Shown: positions 17,568-26,941, counted from the stretch's first letter. The stretch is 64,000 nucleotides of DNA from Sinorhizobium glycinis (GCF_001651865.1 NZ_LPUX01000068.1:218548-282547), one strand, 5' to 3'. The notes: generated by a model from the letters alone, not told the origin. Program-made: numbers and translations.

Positions 17568-19829
17568 ATGCACTTTGATGTTGTTCATGCTGCCGATCCA
17601 CGTTTTCAAGGCGGGACGTCGAGCGCATTAAGAGCCGAATTAAAGGCAGCGAGCCTTTGGGGGTTGAGCTGTGGTTTTCTGCCATTTCTAGGGCATCAAC
17701 AGTCTCCCGTTGGCGTCTTCGATAGCCGCTTGGCGGCCGCGATCGAGCAGTCGAATATTGTTTGGCTGACCGGATCGGAAGAGGCGACCTGCGACATCCT
17801 TCTGGCGCATCATCCTGCCGTGTTTGAACGGATGCCGCTTTCGCCGGTGCGTTTGCGGCCTCGTCGCGTCGTGTGTGTGGTTCATCATCCTCTATTCGAT
17901 GGCCGACGCGTTCAGCAATACGATCTCGCAGTCGTAGAGCGCGTTTTGGATCGCCTTTTCGGCGCTCCCGTCGCCTTTGCTCCCGTCGGTCCGAAAGTCA
18001 GATCTCAACTCGAAGGACTCGGCAGGCAAGGGCCTACACTTCTGCGGCGCGATCTATGGAACATGGTCGACCTCACCGAATGGCCCAAGCACCAGAGAAA
18101 GGCCCCAAAAGACTGCGCTAGTCTGGGGCGACACACGAGAGGGGACCCGATGAAGTGGCCCGATTGTGTGGACGATCTGCGGGCAGCCTATCCGGACCGG
18201 GCTGATTTCAGCATCAGAGTCCTTGGCGGCGTTCCCGACACAGTCCAGCAGTGGATCGGCTCAAACTGGGAAATCCGTGATTTTACCGAAACCGACGTAC
18301 CCGACTTTCTCGGTCGCCTGGACTTTTACGTCTATTTCCACAGCAAGAATTGGGTGGAGGCGTTCGGTATTTGTGTCGCGGAAGCAATGGCCAGCGGTTT
18401 GGTAACGGTGCTCGATCCCTCATTTAAGGATCTCTTCGAAGATGGCGCCGCCTACTGCGATATTGCTGAAACGGGGAACGTCATCGAGCGGTTCATCACT
18501 TCGCCTCAAGCTTACGTCCAGCAATCAAATGCCGCGCGAGAACTCGTCCGGAGGAAATTTGCGATTGATCGGTACCCTGAACGCATGGCTCGCCTCTACG
18601 ATGATCTGGAACTGCCTACGGTCGCGGTCCTGAAGAACAGTCGAACGATAATTAATAGTTATGCGAATGAGAGCATTGCCGAAGACAACTTGGTCCGTTC
18701 ACCGCCGAGGCGCATGGGCACAAGGCGACGAATACTTTTCGTAGCCACGAATGGAATAGGACTGGGACACATCACTCGTCTGATGGCTGTCGCGGAGCGT
18801 ATGTCTGATGACGTGGATACCATCTTCTTTACGAGATCGGGCGGCGCCGCCCTGGCCCACGGGCGAGGTCACGCCGTAGACTACATCCCTTGCGGCCTGG
18901 CGATGGGCGTTACGGACGCAAGTTGGAACAGGGCATATGCGCAAGAGCTGCTGAGCGCAGTGGAAGCCTTCGATGTTTCGGCGGTGGTGTTTGATGGCAA
19001 TAGGCCATTCCCGGGATTGATTGCCGTTGCCGAAAGCCGGCGTGATTTGGCCTGGATATGGATACGTCGCGCCTTGTGGCGCGTTGGTCATGAGTTCAGT
19101 GCGGACGCGCAGGACGTATTCGACATGGTAATAGAGCCGGGTGAATTTGCCCATGATGAGGACCACGGGCCAACTCGCAATTTGCCTGGCGCGGTGGCCG
19201 TCCCCCCCTTGCTACTTTTGGACCCCGGCACCGGATTGCCCCGGAGCGAAGCCGCCGCCAAACTAGGCATCAATCCAGACCACTTCACTGTCGCAGTACA
19301 ACTTGGCTCACAGCGTAATTTCGACTTCGCAGGCATGCCCGAGCTGATTTTCGCCGGGCTCGCAAGGCGACATGTGCAAACGGTCCAGATCCTCAATCCG
19401 CTTGCCAAGCCCTGTAAAGAGGATGCGTCGACAGTTCCACGCAGAAGCCTTTATCCCCTGGCGGAATATTTCTCGGCGGTCGATCTTCTCGTGACTAACG
19501 CCGGATATAACAGCTTCCATGAAAGCATCTTTGGGGGAATCCCCTCGATTTTCCTCCCCAATGAAGCGCCTGAAATGGACGACCAGCATCTTCGCGCTGC
19601 TTATGCCCAGTCGGCAGGGTTGGGCTTATGCTTGAGATATTCCGAGTTGAATCGCGTGAATGAAACGCTCAATCTGGCGCTGTCCGATGACTTCAGGGCC
19701 GAGGTTCGCCGGCGATCAGCGCGCCTCGATTTCGTCAATGGTTCGGCCATTGCCGCGAGGGTGATCGAGCAGCTTGTCTTCAGTATTCGCGCTGACCGGC
19801 CTTTGCATGCCTCGATTGCTCGCACGTGA
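17568..19829 (+). CDS. Fused double glycosyltransferase (GT4-like + MurG/UGT-like)
   Basis: A 753-aa protein with two GT-B glycosyltransferase modules in one frame. Module 1 (about 1-350) starts MHFDVVHAADPRFQGGTSSA and has the GT4 donor-binding E-x7-E motif EAFGICVAE (264-272). Module 2 (about 387-753) starts RRILFVATNGIGLGHITRL, a MurG/UGT-like nucleotide-sugar fold, with VTNAGYNSFHESIFGGIPSI as the usual C-terminal acceptor/donor loop. No signal peptide or membrane segment is visible. No strong Shine-Dalgarno precedes the ATG. The target glycan or protein is unknown. Its 3' end overlaps the convergent gene by 50 bp. Confidence 0.8.
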   Translation: MHFDVVHAADPRFQGGTSSALRAELKAASLWGLSCGFLPFLGHQQSPVGVFDSRLAAAIEQSNIVWLTGSEEATCDILLAHHPAVFERMPLSPVRLRPRRVVCVVHHPLFDGRRVQQYDLAVVERVLDRLFGAPVAFAPVGPKVRSQLEGLGRQGPTLLRRDLWNMVDLTEWPKHQRKAPKDCASLGRHTRGDPMKWPDCVDDLRAAYPDRADFSIRVLGGVPDTVQQWIGSNWEIRDFTETDVPDFLGRLDFYVYFHSKNWVEAFGICVAEAMASGLVTVLDPSFKDLFEDGAAYCDIAETGNVIERFITSPQAYVQQSNAARELVRRKFAIDRYPERMARLYDDLELPTVAVLKNSRTIINSYANESIAEDNLVRSPPRRMGTRRRILFVATNGIGLGHITRLMAVAERMSDDVDTIFFTRSGGAALAHGRGHAVDYIPCGLAMGVTDASWNRAYAQELLSAVEAFDVSAVVFDGNRPFPGLIAVAESRRDLAWIWIRRALWRVGHEFSADAQDVFDMVIEPGEFAHDEDHGPTRNLPGAVAVPPLLLLDPGTGLPRSEAAAKLGINPDHFTVAVQLGSQRNFDFAGMPELIFAGLARRHVQTVQILNPLAKPCKEDASTVPRRSLYPLAEYFSAVDLLVTNAGYNSFHESIFGGIPSIFLPNEAPEMDDQHLRAAYAQSAGLGLCLRYSELNRVNETLNLALSDDFRAEVRRRSARLDFVNGSAIAARVIEQLVFSIRADRPLHASIART

Positions 19830-20298
19830 TCTGTTGGATGATGTCGGCTCCTATTTGATTGGCAAGAAATTCGTCGATGCTCGATGACAGCACAATTTCG
19901 TTTGAGATGTCCCATTTCGCCATGATCAATGCCCAGCGCTGGCGAACATATCTGCCATAGTTTTCCGCGGGCACCAAAGGCAAGTGCTGGCGTGTTGGAA
20001 TGAATTCAAACGGAGCGGAACGGGAAGCAATCAGGTCCAGACGCAATTCAGACAGGACAACAATTGGAAATTCGGAGTGGGCCTTGCAAGCCTGCACCGC
20101 CGTATCAATAATCTCTATAATATTATCGGGGATTACGCCGAGGACGGAGATCAGGCTCCTGGGATTAGCCTCGAGCGTGGGGTCTTGGAAGACATAATGC
20201 AGGCTCTTCTCTTCCTCGGCTGAATCGATGGCGCTCGAGTTTCTTGTGGACCTGCCTAGCGAAAAGTACCAGCCAGCTCTGTCGACAATCCAGCGCAT
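19780..20298 (-). CDS. Hypothetical protein, 172 aa
   Basis: I do not recognise this family. The start at 20298 (MRWIVDRAGWYFSLGRSTRN) is chosen because GGGGAGGG lies just before it and because it follows the caspase-like gene's stop by 28 bp; a longer in-frame start would run inside that gene. The protein has no signal peptide or membrane segment, and its later part is rich in aromatic residues and Arg (YGRYVRQRWALIMAKWDI). It is probably cotranscribed with the caspase-like gene and convergently overlaps the glycosyltransferase gene. Confidence 0.55.
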   Translation of the reverse strand: MRWIVDRAGWYFSLGRSTRNSSAIDSAEEEKSLHYVFQDPTLEANPRSLISVLGVIPDNIIEIIDTAVQACKAHSEFPIVVLSELRLDLIASRSAPFEFIPTRQHLPLVPAENYGRYVRQRWALIMAKWDISNEIVLSSSIDEFLANQIGADIIQQITCEQSRHAKAGQREY

Positions 20299-20326
20299 TG
20301 CCCTCCCCGTCTTTATGAGACCAATC

Positions 20327-22465
20327 TCAAAGTCCGTTTTGCTGAACGAATAGTTCAACCTCTCCTTCGACCGCCTCTCGTGTGGCATCATCCAGTTTTT
20401 CGCCAATGGACGTCCTGGTTTGCTCCGCCCCTTCGACCTTGAAACGGGTCGCCAGCACTGCGTTGAAATATGCCCGGCGCAGATCCGGCTTTCCGCGAGC
20501 GAAGGAGCCTTGGGCGTAACCTTTGGCAAGTTCGAGATACGCGTCCTCAAAGCCCCGGCGAGCCGACAATTCAAACAGTGAAAGTGCGCGTTTGGTATCG
20601 CGGGATACCTTGCCATCGCCTTTCAGAAGGAGACGGCCTGCGTAAAGTGGCGCATACTGGTTGCCCATCTCCGTCGCGCGGAGCATCAGATCGAGACCCC
20701 GTTTGACATCCTTGGGCACGCCCTGGCCGCTGACATAGGCACGACCGAGGCTGCTTATCGCATCGATCTGTCCGGCATCGGCTGCTGCGGCGTAAAGCTT
20801 TGTCGCCTCGACATCATCCTTCTTCACACCTGTGCCGCGGCGGAAGCTGTCGCCCAAAGCATTGATCGCATTCGACCAGCCGCTTGATGCTGCGAGTTTG
20901 TACCATAGAATCCCTTCCTCGGGGATTTTTGGTACGCCTTGGCCGCGTATGTAAGCTGCTCCAACGTTCGTCCTTGCTCTGAGATTTCCAAGAGACGCCG
21001 CCTTCATGTATAGATCGAAGGCGCGCTTGTAATCCACCTCGCGCCCCAACCCGACACGCGCCATGTATCCGAGATTGACGAGTGCGGCGCTGTATTGCTG
21101 CTCGCCCGCGAGTTCATAGAAGTGTTCTGCCCAGTCATAGCGTCGGGCTATTTCCAGAATCCGGCCGAACTGGTACTGCAGACGCGCATTTGTGGGATTT
21201 GCAGCCAGAGCGAAGCCACAGGCTCGCAGTCCATCACGAACATTCACGAGGCCGTTCGTGACACCAGGAACAACACGTTGTGGGTCGTTTGGATCGGCTG
21301 CGTAGAGGTCGCAATCCGTTACAAGAGTTTTCATTCCGCTGACTGTAGCCGGCATTTCGCGTGGCCAGATACGAAAAGTCTCGCTTACGGCGCGCTCGCC
21401 GGCCTGCTGAAAAACAAACTCCTCACCAGCGGCTGCAGTCTTTGCACTCAATGGCGCCTCGGTGGAAATCGGTGTCGCAGCAAGTGCGCCAGTGACAAAA
21501 AGCCCGCGCTCATGCAGGGCCGCAATCTGGAGTTTGCTGCGTTCAAGTGCTTCCGCCGCAAGCTGGCTCGTGGGAAATGCCTTCACGAAGCGTTCGAAAT
21601 CCGTCGGGTCGGGACTATCCTGAATGAAGTGCCAGAGCACCCGATCGAGCGTCAGTTCCCCGTTGCCGGCCGAGCCCTCGGGTGCCGATTTAACGTCGCC
21701 CGGTCGAAAGACAAACCTGGTCTCGATCGAGCCGGTGATCCACGGTATCTGCGATCCGTTGGTGGCGACGCGCACGTCTCCGCGCACTGTCCTGAATGTG
21801 TCGTAAACGTCGAGTCCCGGCTGCTGGAGTGCATTCGCAAGCGCCGACGAATAAGGGCTGTTCACGCCCGTGCCGTCATAAGCCACTTCGCCGGCGCCTG
21901 TGGCGAAGGCGATGAGAACCTGGCCTGCGCCGGCCTCGATATTCGCCAGACCCTCCTCCAGTCCCTTTTGGGCTGTGAGGGGATTGTTGCGGCAGGCGTC
22001 GAGGATGACCAATTTGACACCAACCGGATCGTCCTTGACGATGTCGATGAGGGAATTGAGGGCGATGGCGTCATCAATAACCTCCTTCGCCGATCCCGTT
22101 CTTACATCGACGGGTAGTAGCAGGTTTCGCCCTTCATGCTGCAACGCGTGCCCCGCATAGTAGAGAATGGCCATGTCGGCGCCGACAAGATGGGCGCGGA
22201 TTGCACCTTCGAGGTCGTCGACGGCTGCCTTCCTGACGTCGTAGAAAAGCAGGACATCGAACCCAAGCTCCGTCAGCGTCGCGGCAATCAGCTTGGAATC
22301 GTTTTTTGGATTTGCCAGAGGCGCAAACTCGTATTCACCGTTCCCAACCACGACAGCCGCTCGCCGTTCCGCGTAGGCCGCCGATGAGAACGCCACCAAG
22401 AAAAGCGCCACCACCGGGATCAGGAAAGTCCATCTAAGCCGCAAGGAAGAAATTTTGTGCGTCAT
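20327..22465 (-). CDS. Secreted caspase-fold (peptidase C14) protein with Sel1 repeats
   Basis: A 712-aa protein with a Sec signal (about 1-32, ending AAYA-E). Its caspase-fold domain carries the catalytic pair: His106 in YYAGHALQ and Cys158 in ILDACRNNPL, both intact. After a linker, the C-terminal half holds Sel1/TPR-like repeats (ALVNLGYMARVGLGREVDYK, GDSFRRGTGVKKDD, SLGRAYVSGQGVPKDVKRGL), which usually bind partners. Such caspase-Sel1 proteins are common in Rhizobiales, and the signal places it in the periplasm. Substrate unknown. It is divergent from the radical-SAM gene. Confidence 0.85.
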   Translation of the reverse strand: MTHKISSLRLRWTFLIPVVALFLVAFSSAAYAERRAAVVVGNGEYEFAPLANPKNDSKLIAATLTELGFDVLLFYDVRKAAVDDLEGAIRAHLVGADMAILYYAGHALQHEGRNLLLPVDVRTGSAKEVIDDAIALNSLIDIVKDDPVGVKLVILDACRNNPLTAQKGLEEGLANIEAGAGQVLIAFATGAGEVAYDGTGVNSPYSSALANALQQPGLDVYDTFRTVRGDVRVATNGSQIPWITGSIETRFVFRPGDVKSAPEGSAGNGELTLDRVLWHFIQDSPDPTDFERFVKAFPTSQLAAEALERSKLQIAALHERGLFVTGALAATPISTEAPLSAKTAAAGEEFVFQQAGERAVSETFRIWPREMPATVSGMKTLVTDCDLYAADPNDPQRVVPGVTNGLVNVRDGLRACGFALAANPTNARLQYQFGRILEIARRYDWAEHFYELAGEQQYSAALVNLGYMARVGLGREVDYKRAFDLYMKAASLGNLRARTNVGAAYIRGQGVPKIPEEGILWYKLAASSGWSNAINALGDSFRRGTGVKKDDVEATKLYAAAADAGQIDAISSLGRAYVSGQGVPKDVKRGLDLMLRATEMGNQYAPLYAGRLLLKGDGKVSRDTKRALSLFELSARRGFEDAYLELAKGYAQGSFARGKPDLRRAYFNAVLATRFKVEGAEQTRTSIGEKLDDATREAVEGEVELFVQQNGL

Positions 22466-22600
22466 TGGCCGGTAAGCCTGATTGTTGGTTTCGATCTCTT
22501 GATCAGCGACAAGATTTACATGACGTTATAGTAATTCAATTTTTGCAGCTTCGCATGCGGGAAAAAGGATCAAAGCCTAGGGGGCATTTCCAGAGGCGCT

Positions 22601-24109
22601 ATGAGCATTCAGACCGAATTTCTGGCCGGATTTTTGGAAAGACAATCTGAACGTGCAAAGCGTTACCGCCTAGCTCTGCGCCAAGAAGGCGGCGAAATCG
22701 GACCAAATCGCGCAGAAAAGCATGCGCGGTCGGCTCTCGAGCAGGAATTTCCGCTTTCGGACGGTCCTGGACATATTCTTGGACATCGCTTCGTTGAAGC
22801 GGTGCTGGCAGACGGGGAGGCCTATGGGTTGGCCGCCGCCGTTGCCGGACTACTGGCAATCGAATTTGAAAACTGGAGCGCCGCCAAAGAACTAGCGGAG
22901 CGCAGTATCGCCGCCGATCAGCATGATATCTTTGCTCAGCGATTGTTGCTCGCTGCCACTGAGAAGAGCTTCGATCTATCTTTGTCAGCTGACGAATGGC
23001 TGCGCGGACGCTTTTGCAATAACCCCTTCGAGGAAATCGAAATACGCGCGAACGGCGCGGTTCATACCTGCTGTTCGGCGTGGATGCCAACACCAATTGG
23101 TTCCATTTATAAGGATGAAACCAACGATTTCTGGAACTCGTCACGGGCCCAAGAAATCAGACGTTCCGTATTGGATGGAGATTTTTCGCACTGTAGCCGC
23201 ACGAACTGTCCAAAGATCGTCAACCGAACACTTCCTCTCAAAGAGGAGCTAACGTCTCCCCTGCATCGCCATTGCGTCTCTGAGAGAGAAATTGTGGTGG
23301 ACCACAAGCCGCGTCGAATTCTCCTTTCAGAAGATCGCTCTTGCAATCTCTCGTGCCCTTCCTGCCGAACGCATTTGATCCAGTTGGGGCATCGGGAGTC
23401 CGAGCAACTGGATCGACACTTCGACCTCAAGATACTGCCCCTCTTGCAAGATGCTGTTCAGATTAAAGTCACGGGTAGTGGCGATCCCTTCGGAAGCCGC
23501 CATTTCCGTTATGTGCTTAAACGGCTTACCCAGATTCCCGCGACGACGCGGCGCATACAGATCCAAACAAACGGCCTGCTTTGCAACGAAAAAGCTTGGA
23601 AGGAGCTGGGTTTGGAAGGCCACGTCAGCTCGATATGGGTTTCCGTGGATGCCGCAAAGGCCGAAACATACAGAGTTGTCAGGCGGTTGGGCTCCTTTAA
23701 GAGTCTTCTGGTCAACCTCGACTTTTTGGGACAGCTGCGCGCGGAAGGCAGGATTGACCAGTTTCGCTTGGATTTTGTTGTTCAGGCCCGAAATTTCCGT
23801 GAGATGGCCGATTTCGTTGATCTTGCAAAGAGCGTGGGTGCCGACGGCGTTCACTTCCTGATGATACGCAATTGGGGAACGTTCACGCCGGAGGAATATC
23901 GACGTCAGAATATCGGCTCTTCCAGCCATCCTAACTATCAGGATTTCCTAGCAATGCTCCATGACCCGCGCCTTTCCTCTCCTTTTGTCGATTTGGGAAA
24001 CGTGAGAAGAGTATTTGATATTGCTCATAAGCCGAAATGGTTCGGCACCAACATCAGTTCTTGGTGGCGGAATTTCAATCCATTTCGATACTTCGCCCAT
24101 CGAGTATAG
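22601..24109 (+). CDS. Radical SAM protein with an N-terminal SPASM-like cysteine cluster
   Basis: A 502-aa protein starting at an ATG behind AGAGG. After a helical, TPR-like N-terminus (about 1-125), residues 135-205 carry cysteines C139, C157, C158, C198 and C203 around FEEIEIRANGAVHTCCSAW, which looks like a SPASM-type auxiliary FeS domain. The radical-SAM motif CNLSCPSC (C248, C252, C255) follows, with a TIM-barrel rest (KVTGSGDPFG, IQIQTNGLLCN, WVSVDAA). The SPASM part normally comes last, so the order is reversed. Related proteins occur in glycan and peptide-modification clusters; the substrate is unknown. vgrG follows 89 bp downstream. Confidence 0.8.
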   Translation: MSIQTEFLAGFLERQSERAKRYRLALRQEGGEIGPNRAEKHARSALEQEFPLSDGPGHILGHRFVEAVLADGEAYGLAAAVAGLLAIEFENWSAAKELAERSIAADQHDIFAQRLLLAATEKSFDLSLSADEWLRGRFCNNPFEEIEIRANGAVHTCCSAWMPTPIGSIYKDETNDFWNSSRAQEIRRSVLDGDFSHCSRTNCPKIVNRTLPLKEELTSPLHRHCVSEREIVVDHKPRRILLSEDRSCNLSCPSCRTHLIQLGHRESEQLDRHFDLKILPLLQDAVQIKVTGSGDPFGSRHFRYVLKRLTQIPATTRRIQIQTNGLLCNEKAWKELGLEGHVSSIWVSVDAAKAETYRVVRRLGSFKSLLVNLDFLGQLRAEGRIDQFRLDFVVQARNFREMADFVDLAKSVGADGVHFLMIRNWGTFTPEEYRRQNIGSSSHPNYQDFLAMLHDPRLSSPFVDLGNVRRVFDIAHKPKWFGTNISSWWRNFNPFRYFAHRV

Positions 24110-24198
24110 ATAAGCATGCATCTTTCGAGGCGGCTGCTCTTTATGGTAGATTGATCATTAAAGACTGCCGGCGTCACGAGACAGGGGGCACTCTCCGC

Positions 24199-26505
24199 AT
24201 GGCCGAAGATCGCAAGACAATCGTCCGGACGCCACTCGACCCCGCGACGCTGACCTTCACACATCTCATTGGCCACGACGAAATCAGCCGCTGCTTTGCG
24301 TTCACCGTCGGATTTGTCAGCTCCGACGAGAACGTCGACCCACTAAAACTCCTGGGAAAACCAATATCGGTCGAGGGGGAAGCCGGGGATCCCAAACGCT
24401 GGTTCAGTGGGCTCGTTACGGATTTTCGCCTGATACGCATTCAGGAAGGGTTCGCATACTACGAAGCGGAGGTGCGGCCGTGGCTTTGGCTGCTGGGTAA
24501 TACAACCGATTGTCGCATCTTCCAGAACATGAGTGTCGTGGAAATCGCCGAGGAGATCTTCTCGAAATACAAGCCGGCCAAATTCGAAAAGCGGCTGCAG
24601 GGTTCTTACGAGGCGCGGGAATACTGCGTTCAGTATGACGAAACTGACCTTGACTTCGTGCAACGCCTGTTCGAGCACGAAGGCATCATGTACTTTTTCG
24701 AGTATGGCGACGGCGAGCACACTCTCATCCTTGCCGATGCCATGAACAAGCTGAAGCCTGCGTCCGGTTATGCCACGGTCAAGTTCCGCGCCGAAGGCGA
24801 ACCGATAAGGCGGGACCAGGAATATATTACCGAGTGGGTGGCGACCAGTTCCGTCCAGCCAGGCACCTACGCCCATACGGACTACGATTTCACCAAGCCT
24901 GCCGCCGACCTGATGGCACAGTCGGCGCAGCCCTTTGCTCATGCGGAAGCAAAGGGAGAGTATTATCGCCATCCCGGTGCTCATCTAACTGTGGGGCGCG
25001 GCGACGCGATCGCCGTCGTGCGTCGCGAGGAAATTCAGGCTGCGCATCAGCGCATCGCCGCCGCCGGCACGGTGCGTGGGCTGGCGTCGGGTTGCACGTT
25101 CAAACTGGAGGATTTCCCCCGCAAGGATCAAAACACGGAATATCTCGTCCTGCACGCCGACTATCGCCTGTTTGATCCAGGCTACCGCCCCGCTGCTTAT
25201 GCGGGCGAAGAGACTTTCCGCGCGAGCCTACAGGTCGCGCCGACTTCCCGCACTTATCGGCCGCCACGGGTCACGCCCCGGCCGATCATGCGAGGTCCGC
25301 AAACGGCAACGGTGGTCGGGCCCTCGGGTGAGGAAATCTTCACTGACAAGTACGCGCGGGTGAAGGTGCAGTTCCACTGGGACCGTCTTGGCAAGAAGGA
25401 TCAGAACAGTTCGTGCTTCGTGCGGGTCTCTCAGACCTGGGCAGGTGCGGGCTGGGGGTTCATTCAGATCCCCCGCATTGGCCAGGAAGTCATCATCGAC
25501 TTCCTTGAAGGAGATCCCGACCGGCCCATCATCACTGGCAGGGTCTATAACGGCAAGGAGATGCCCCCATACGGGCTACCGGGGAACGCCACACAGTCGG
25601 GGCTGAAGACGAATTCCTCGCCCGGCGGCGGAGGTTGGAACGAATTACGCTTTGAGGACAAGGCGGGATCGGAAGAAGTCTATTTCCAGGCGCAGAAAGA
25701 CAATAATCTGCTCATCAAGAATGACCGAAGCAAGCTGGTCCAGCACGATCAGTCGGACCGCATCGACAACAATGCCAAGCATTCTGTTGGGGTGAACCTC
25801 GATGAGGACGTAGGCAACAACAAGACGACGAAGGTCGGCGTGGACCGCACGGTCAACATCGGCTCCAACGATACCGAGACGGTCGGGACCAACCGCTCGC
25901 TCACCGTCGGAGTGGATGAAACGATCAGCATCGGCTCGAATTCCACCGAGACGATTGGCTCCAACCACACCCAGACCGTTGGCATCGTCCAGACAGTAAC
26001 AGTCGGGGCGGCCCGCATCGACACAGTCGGAGCCGCGGAAACTAGAACTGTCGGGGCGGCACAGATGAACACCATTGGCGCGACGAGGTCGGTAAGTGTG
26101 GGCAGCAGCCAGAGCCATGACATCGGTGCGTCCGACCGCTGGGAAATTGGTGCCGACCAGAGCGTTGAGATCGGCGGCGGACAGACAAGCCAGATCGGAA
26201 AGGGTCGCAGCGCGAAAATCGGCAATGACGATGCAACGCAGATTGGGGGCGCCCGGGCGGTGAAGATCGCGAAGGGCAGCGCCGTCGAGGTGGGCGAGGA
26301 CGGGCTGATCAAGATAGGAAAGGATCTGCTTATCGACGCCGGCGATTCCGTCGTCATCAAGTGCGGCTCGGCGGCCATTGCAATGAAGAAAGACGGCACA
26401 ATTTCGATCGAAGGCAAGGATATTACTGTGAACGCCAAGGGCAAGTTCAACGGCAAGGCTTCGGGCGAGGTCGTTTGGAAGGGCAGCAAGATCAATCATA
26501 ATTGA
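24199..26505 (+). CDS. tssI: T6SS spike protein VgrG
   Basis: A 768-aa VgrG. The gp27/gp44-like head includes FAFTVGFVSSDENVDPLKLL, REYCVQYDETDLDFVQRLFE and EGIMYFFEYGDGEHTLIL. The gp5-like OB fold includes KYARVKVQFHWDRLGKKDQN, the VRVSQTWAGAGWG stretch and GEEIFTDKYAR. The long C-terminal tail is a repetitive beta-helix needle. The start at 24199 (MAEDRKTIVRTP) is chosen because the frame's earlier ATG lies inside the radical-SAM gene. VgrG trimers tip the Hcp tube and carry effectors, here probably through the PAAR-like protein encoded 2-3 kb away. Confidence 0.95.
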   Translation: MAEDRKTIVRTPLDPATLTFTHLIGHDEISRCFAFTVGFVSSDENVDPLKLLGKPISVEGEAGDPKRWFSGLVTDFRLIRIQEGFAYYEAEVRPWLWLLGNTTDCRIFQNMSVVEIAEEIFSKYKPAKFEKRLQGSYEAREYCVQYDETDLDFVQRLFEHEGIMYFFEYGDGEHTLILADAMNKLKPASGYATVKFRAEGEPIRRDQEYITEWVATSSVQPGTYAHTDYDFTKPAADLMAQSAQPFAHAEAKGEYYRHPGAHLTVGRGDAIAVVRREEIQAAHQRIAAAGTVRGLASGCTFKLEDFPRKDQNTEYLVLHADYRLFDPGYRPAAYAGEETFRASLQVAPTSRTYRPPRVTPRPIMRGPQTATVVGPSGEEIFTDKYARVKVQFHWDRLGKKDQNSSCFVRVSQTWAGAGWGFIQIPRIGQEVIIDFLEGDPDRPIITGRVYNGKEMPPYGLPGNATQSGLKTNSSPGGGGWNELRFEDKAGSEEVYFQAQKDNNLLIKNDRSKLVQHDQSDRIDNNAKHSVGVNLDEDVGNNKTTKVGVDRTVNIGSNDTETVGTNRSLTVGVDETISIGSNSTETIGSNHTQTVGIVQTVTVGAARIDTVGAAETRTVGAAQMNTIGATRSVSVGSSQSHDIGASDRWEIGADQSVEIGGGQTSQIGKGRSAKIGNDDATQIGGARAVKIAKGSAVEVGEDGLIKIGKDLLIDAGDSVVIKCGSAAIAMKKDGTISIEGKDITVNAKGKFNGKASGEVVWKGSKINHN
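25831..26319 (+). repeat. tssI: Short tandem repeats in the VgrG needle
   Basis: About 20 degenerate 24-bp units encode the pattern T-x-[TS]-[IV]-G every eight residues, for example SNDTETVG, SNSTETIG and SNHTQTVG. This is the register expected for a triple-stranded beta-helix in which each strand adds one turn. Later units shift to x-[AVS]-x-[IV]-G. Confidence 0.75.
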
Positions 26506-26515
26506 GGGGCATCTG

Positions 26516-26941
26516 ATGTCGGATACACGGGAGCGTATTGAAGGAGTAGTGATCGGCATCTTCTTGGGCTTTGAGGCAGGCGCGCCGCTCGTGGTCTTTC
26601 CCGGCAATCCTCGCGAAACCGCACTGCCTGCGCGCACCCTGGCCGACCTTTCATCAGCGATGGTTGGTGCCGAGGTCGCGCTGCTCTTCGAAGATGGAAA
26701 GGCGACACGGCCACTGATCGTTGGCCGGATCGTGGACCCGGCGCGCAAGACTTCGACAATCAATGTCGTTCGGGATGGAGAGCACGTGCGGATTATTGGA
26801 GAGGAGCGCATCGAGCTTCGTTGCGGCAAGGCGACGATCATCATGGAAAAGGACGGTCACATCACCATCCGCGGCACCTATGTGACCAGCCACGCCAGCG
26901 CCGCAAACCGCATTCGCGGCGGATCGGTGAACCTTAACTGA
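26516..26941 (+). CDS. DUF6484-type T6SS accessory protein
   Basis: A 141-aa protein 10 bp after vgrG. The N-terminal half is a small barrel (IEGVVIGIFLGFEAGAPLVV ... PLIVGRIVDP), as in DUF6484 proteins encoded next to vgrG. The C-terminal half (RIELRCGKATIIMEKDGHIT) resembles the last needle segment of VgrG. It probably assists loading or capping of the spike; the biochemical role is not established. It is translationally coupled to the next gene (TGATG). Confidence 0.75.
   Translation: MSDTRERIEGVVIGIFLGFEAGAPLVVFPGNPRETALPARTLADLSSAMVGAEVALLFEDGKATRPLIVGRIVDPARKTSTINVVRDGEHVRIIGEERIELRCGKATIIMEKDGHITIRGTYVTSHASAANRIRGGSVNLN

Noticed and set aside
25831..26319. CRISPR-like or tandem DNA repeat array
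   Set aside because: The 24-bp periodicity is protein-level (beta-helix register) inside vgrG; the DNA units are degenerate and have no spacers.
25645..26844. 399-codon open frame on the - strand across vgrG and the DUF6484 gene
   Set aside because: Low-complexity mirror of the repeated VgrG needle; no ribosome-binding site or family match.
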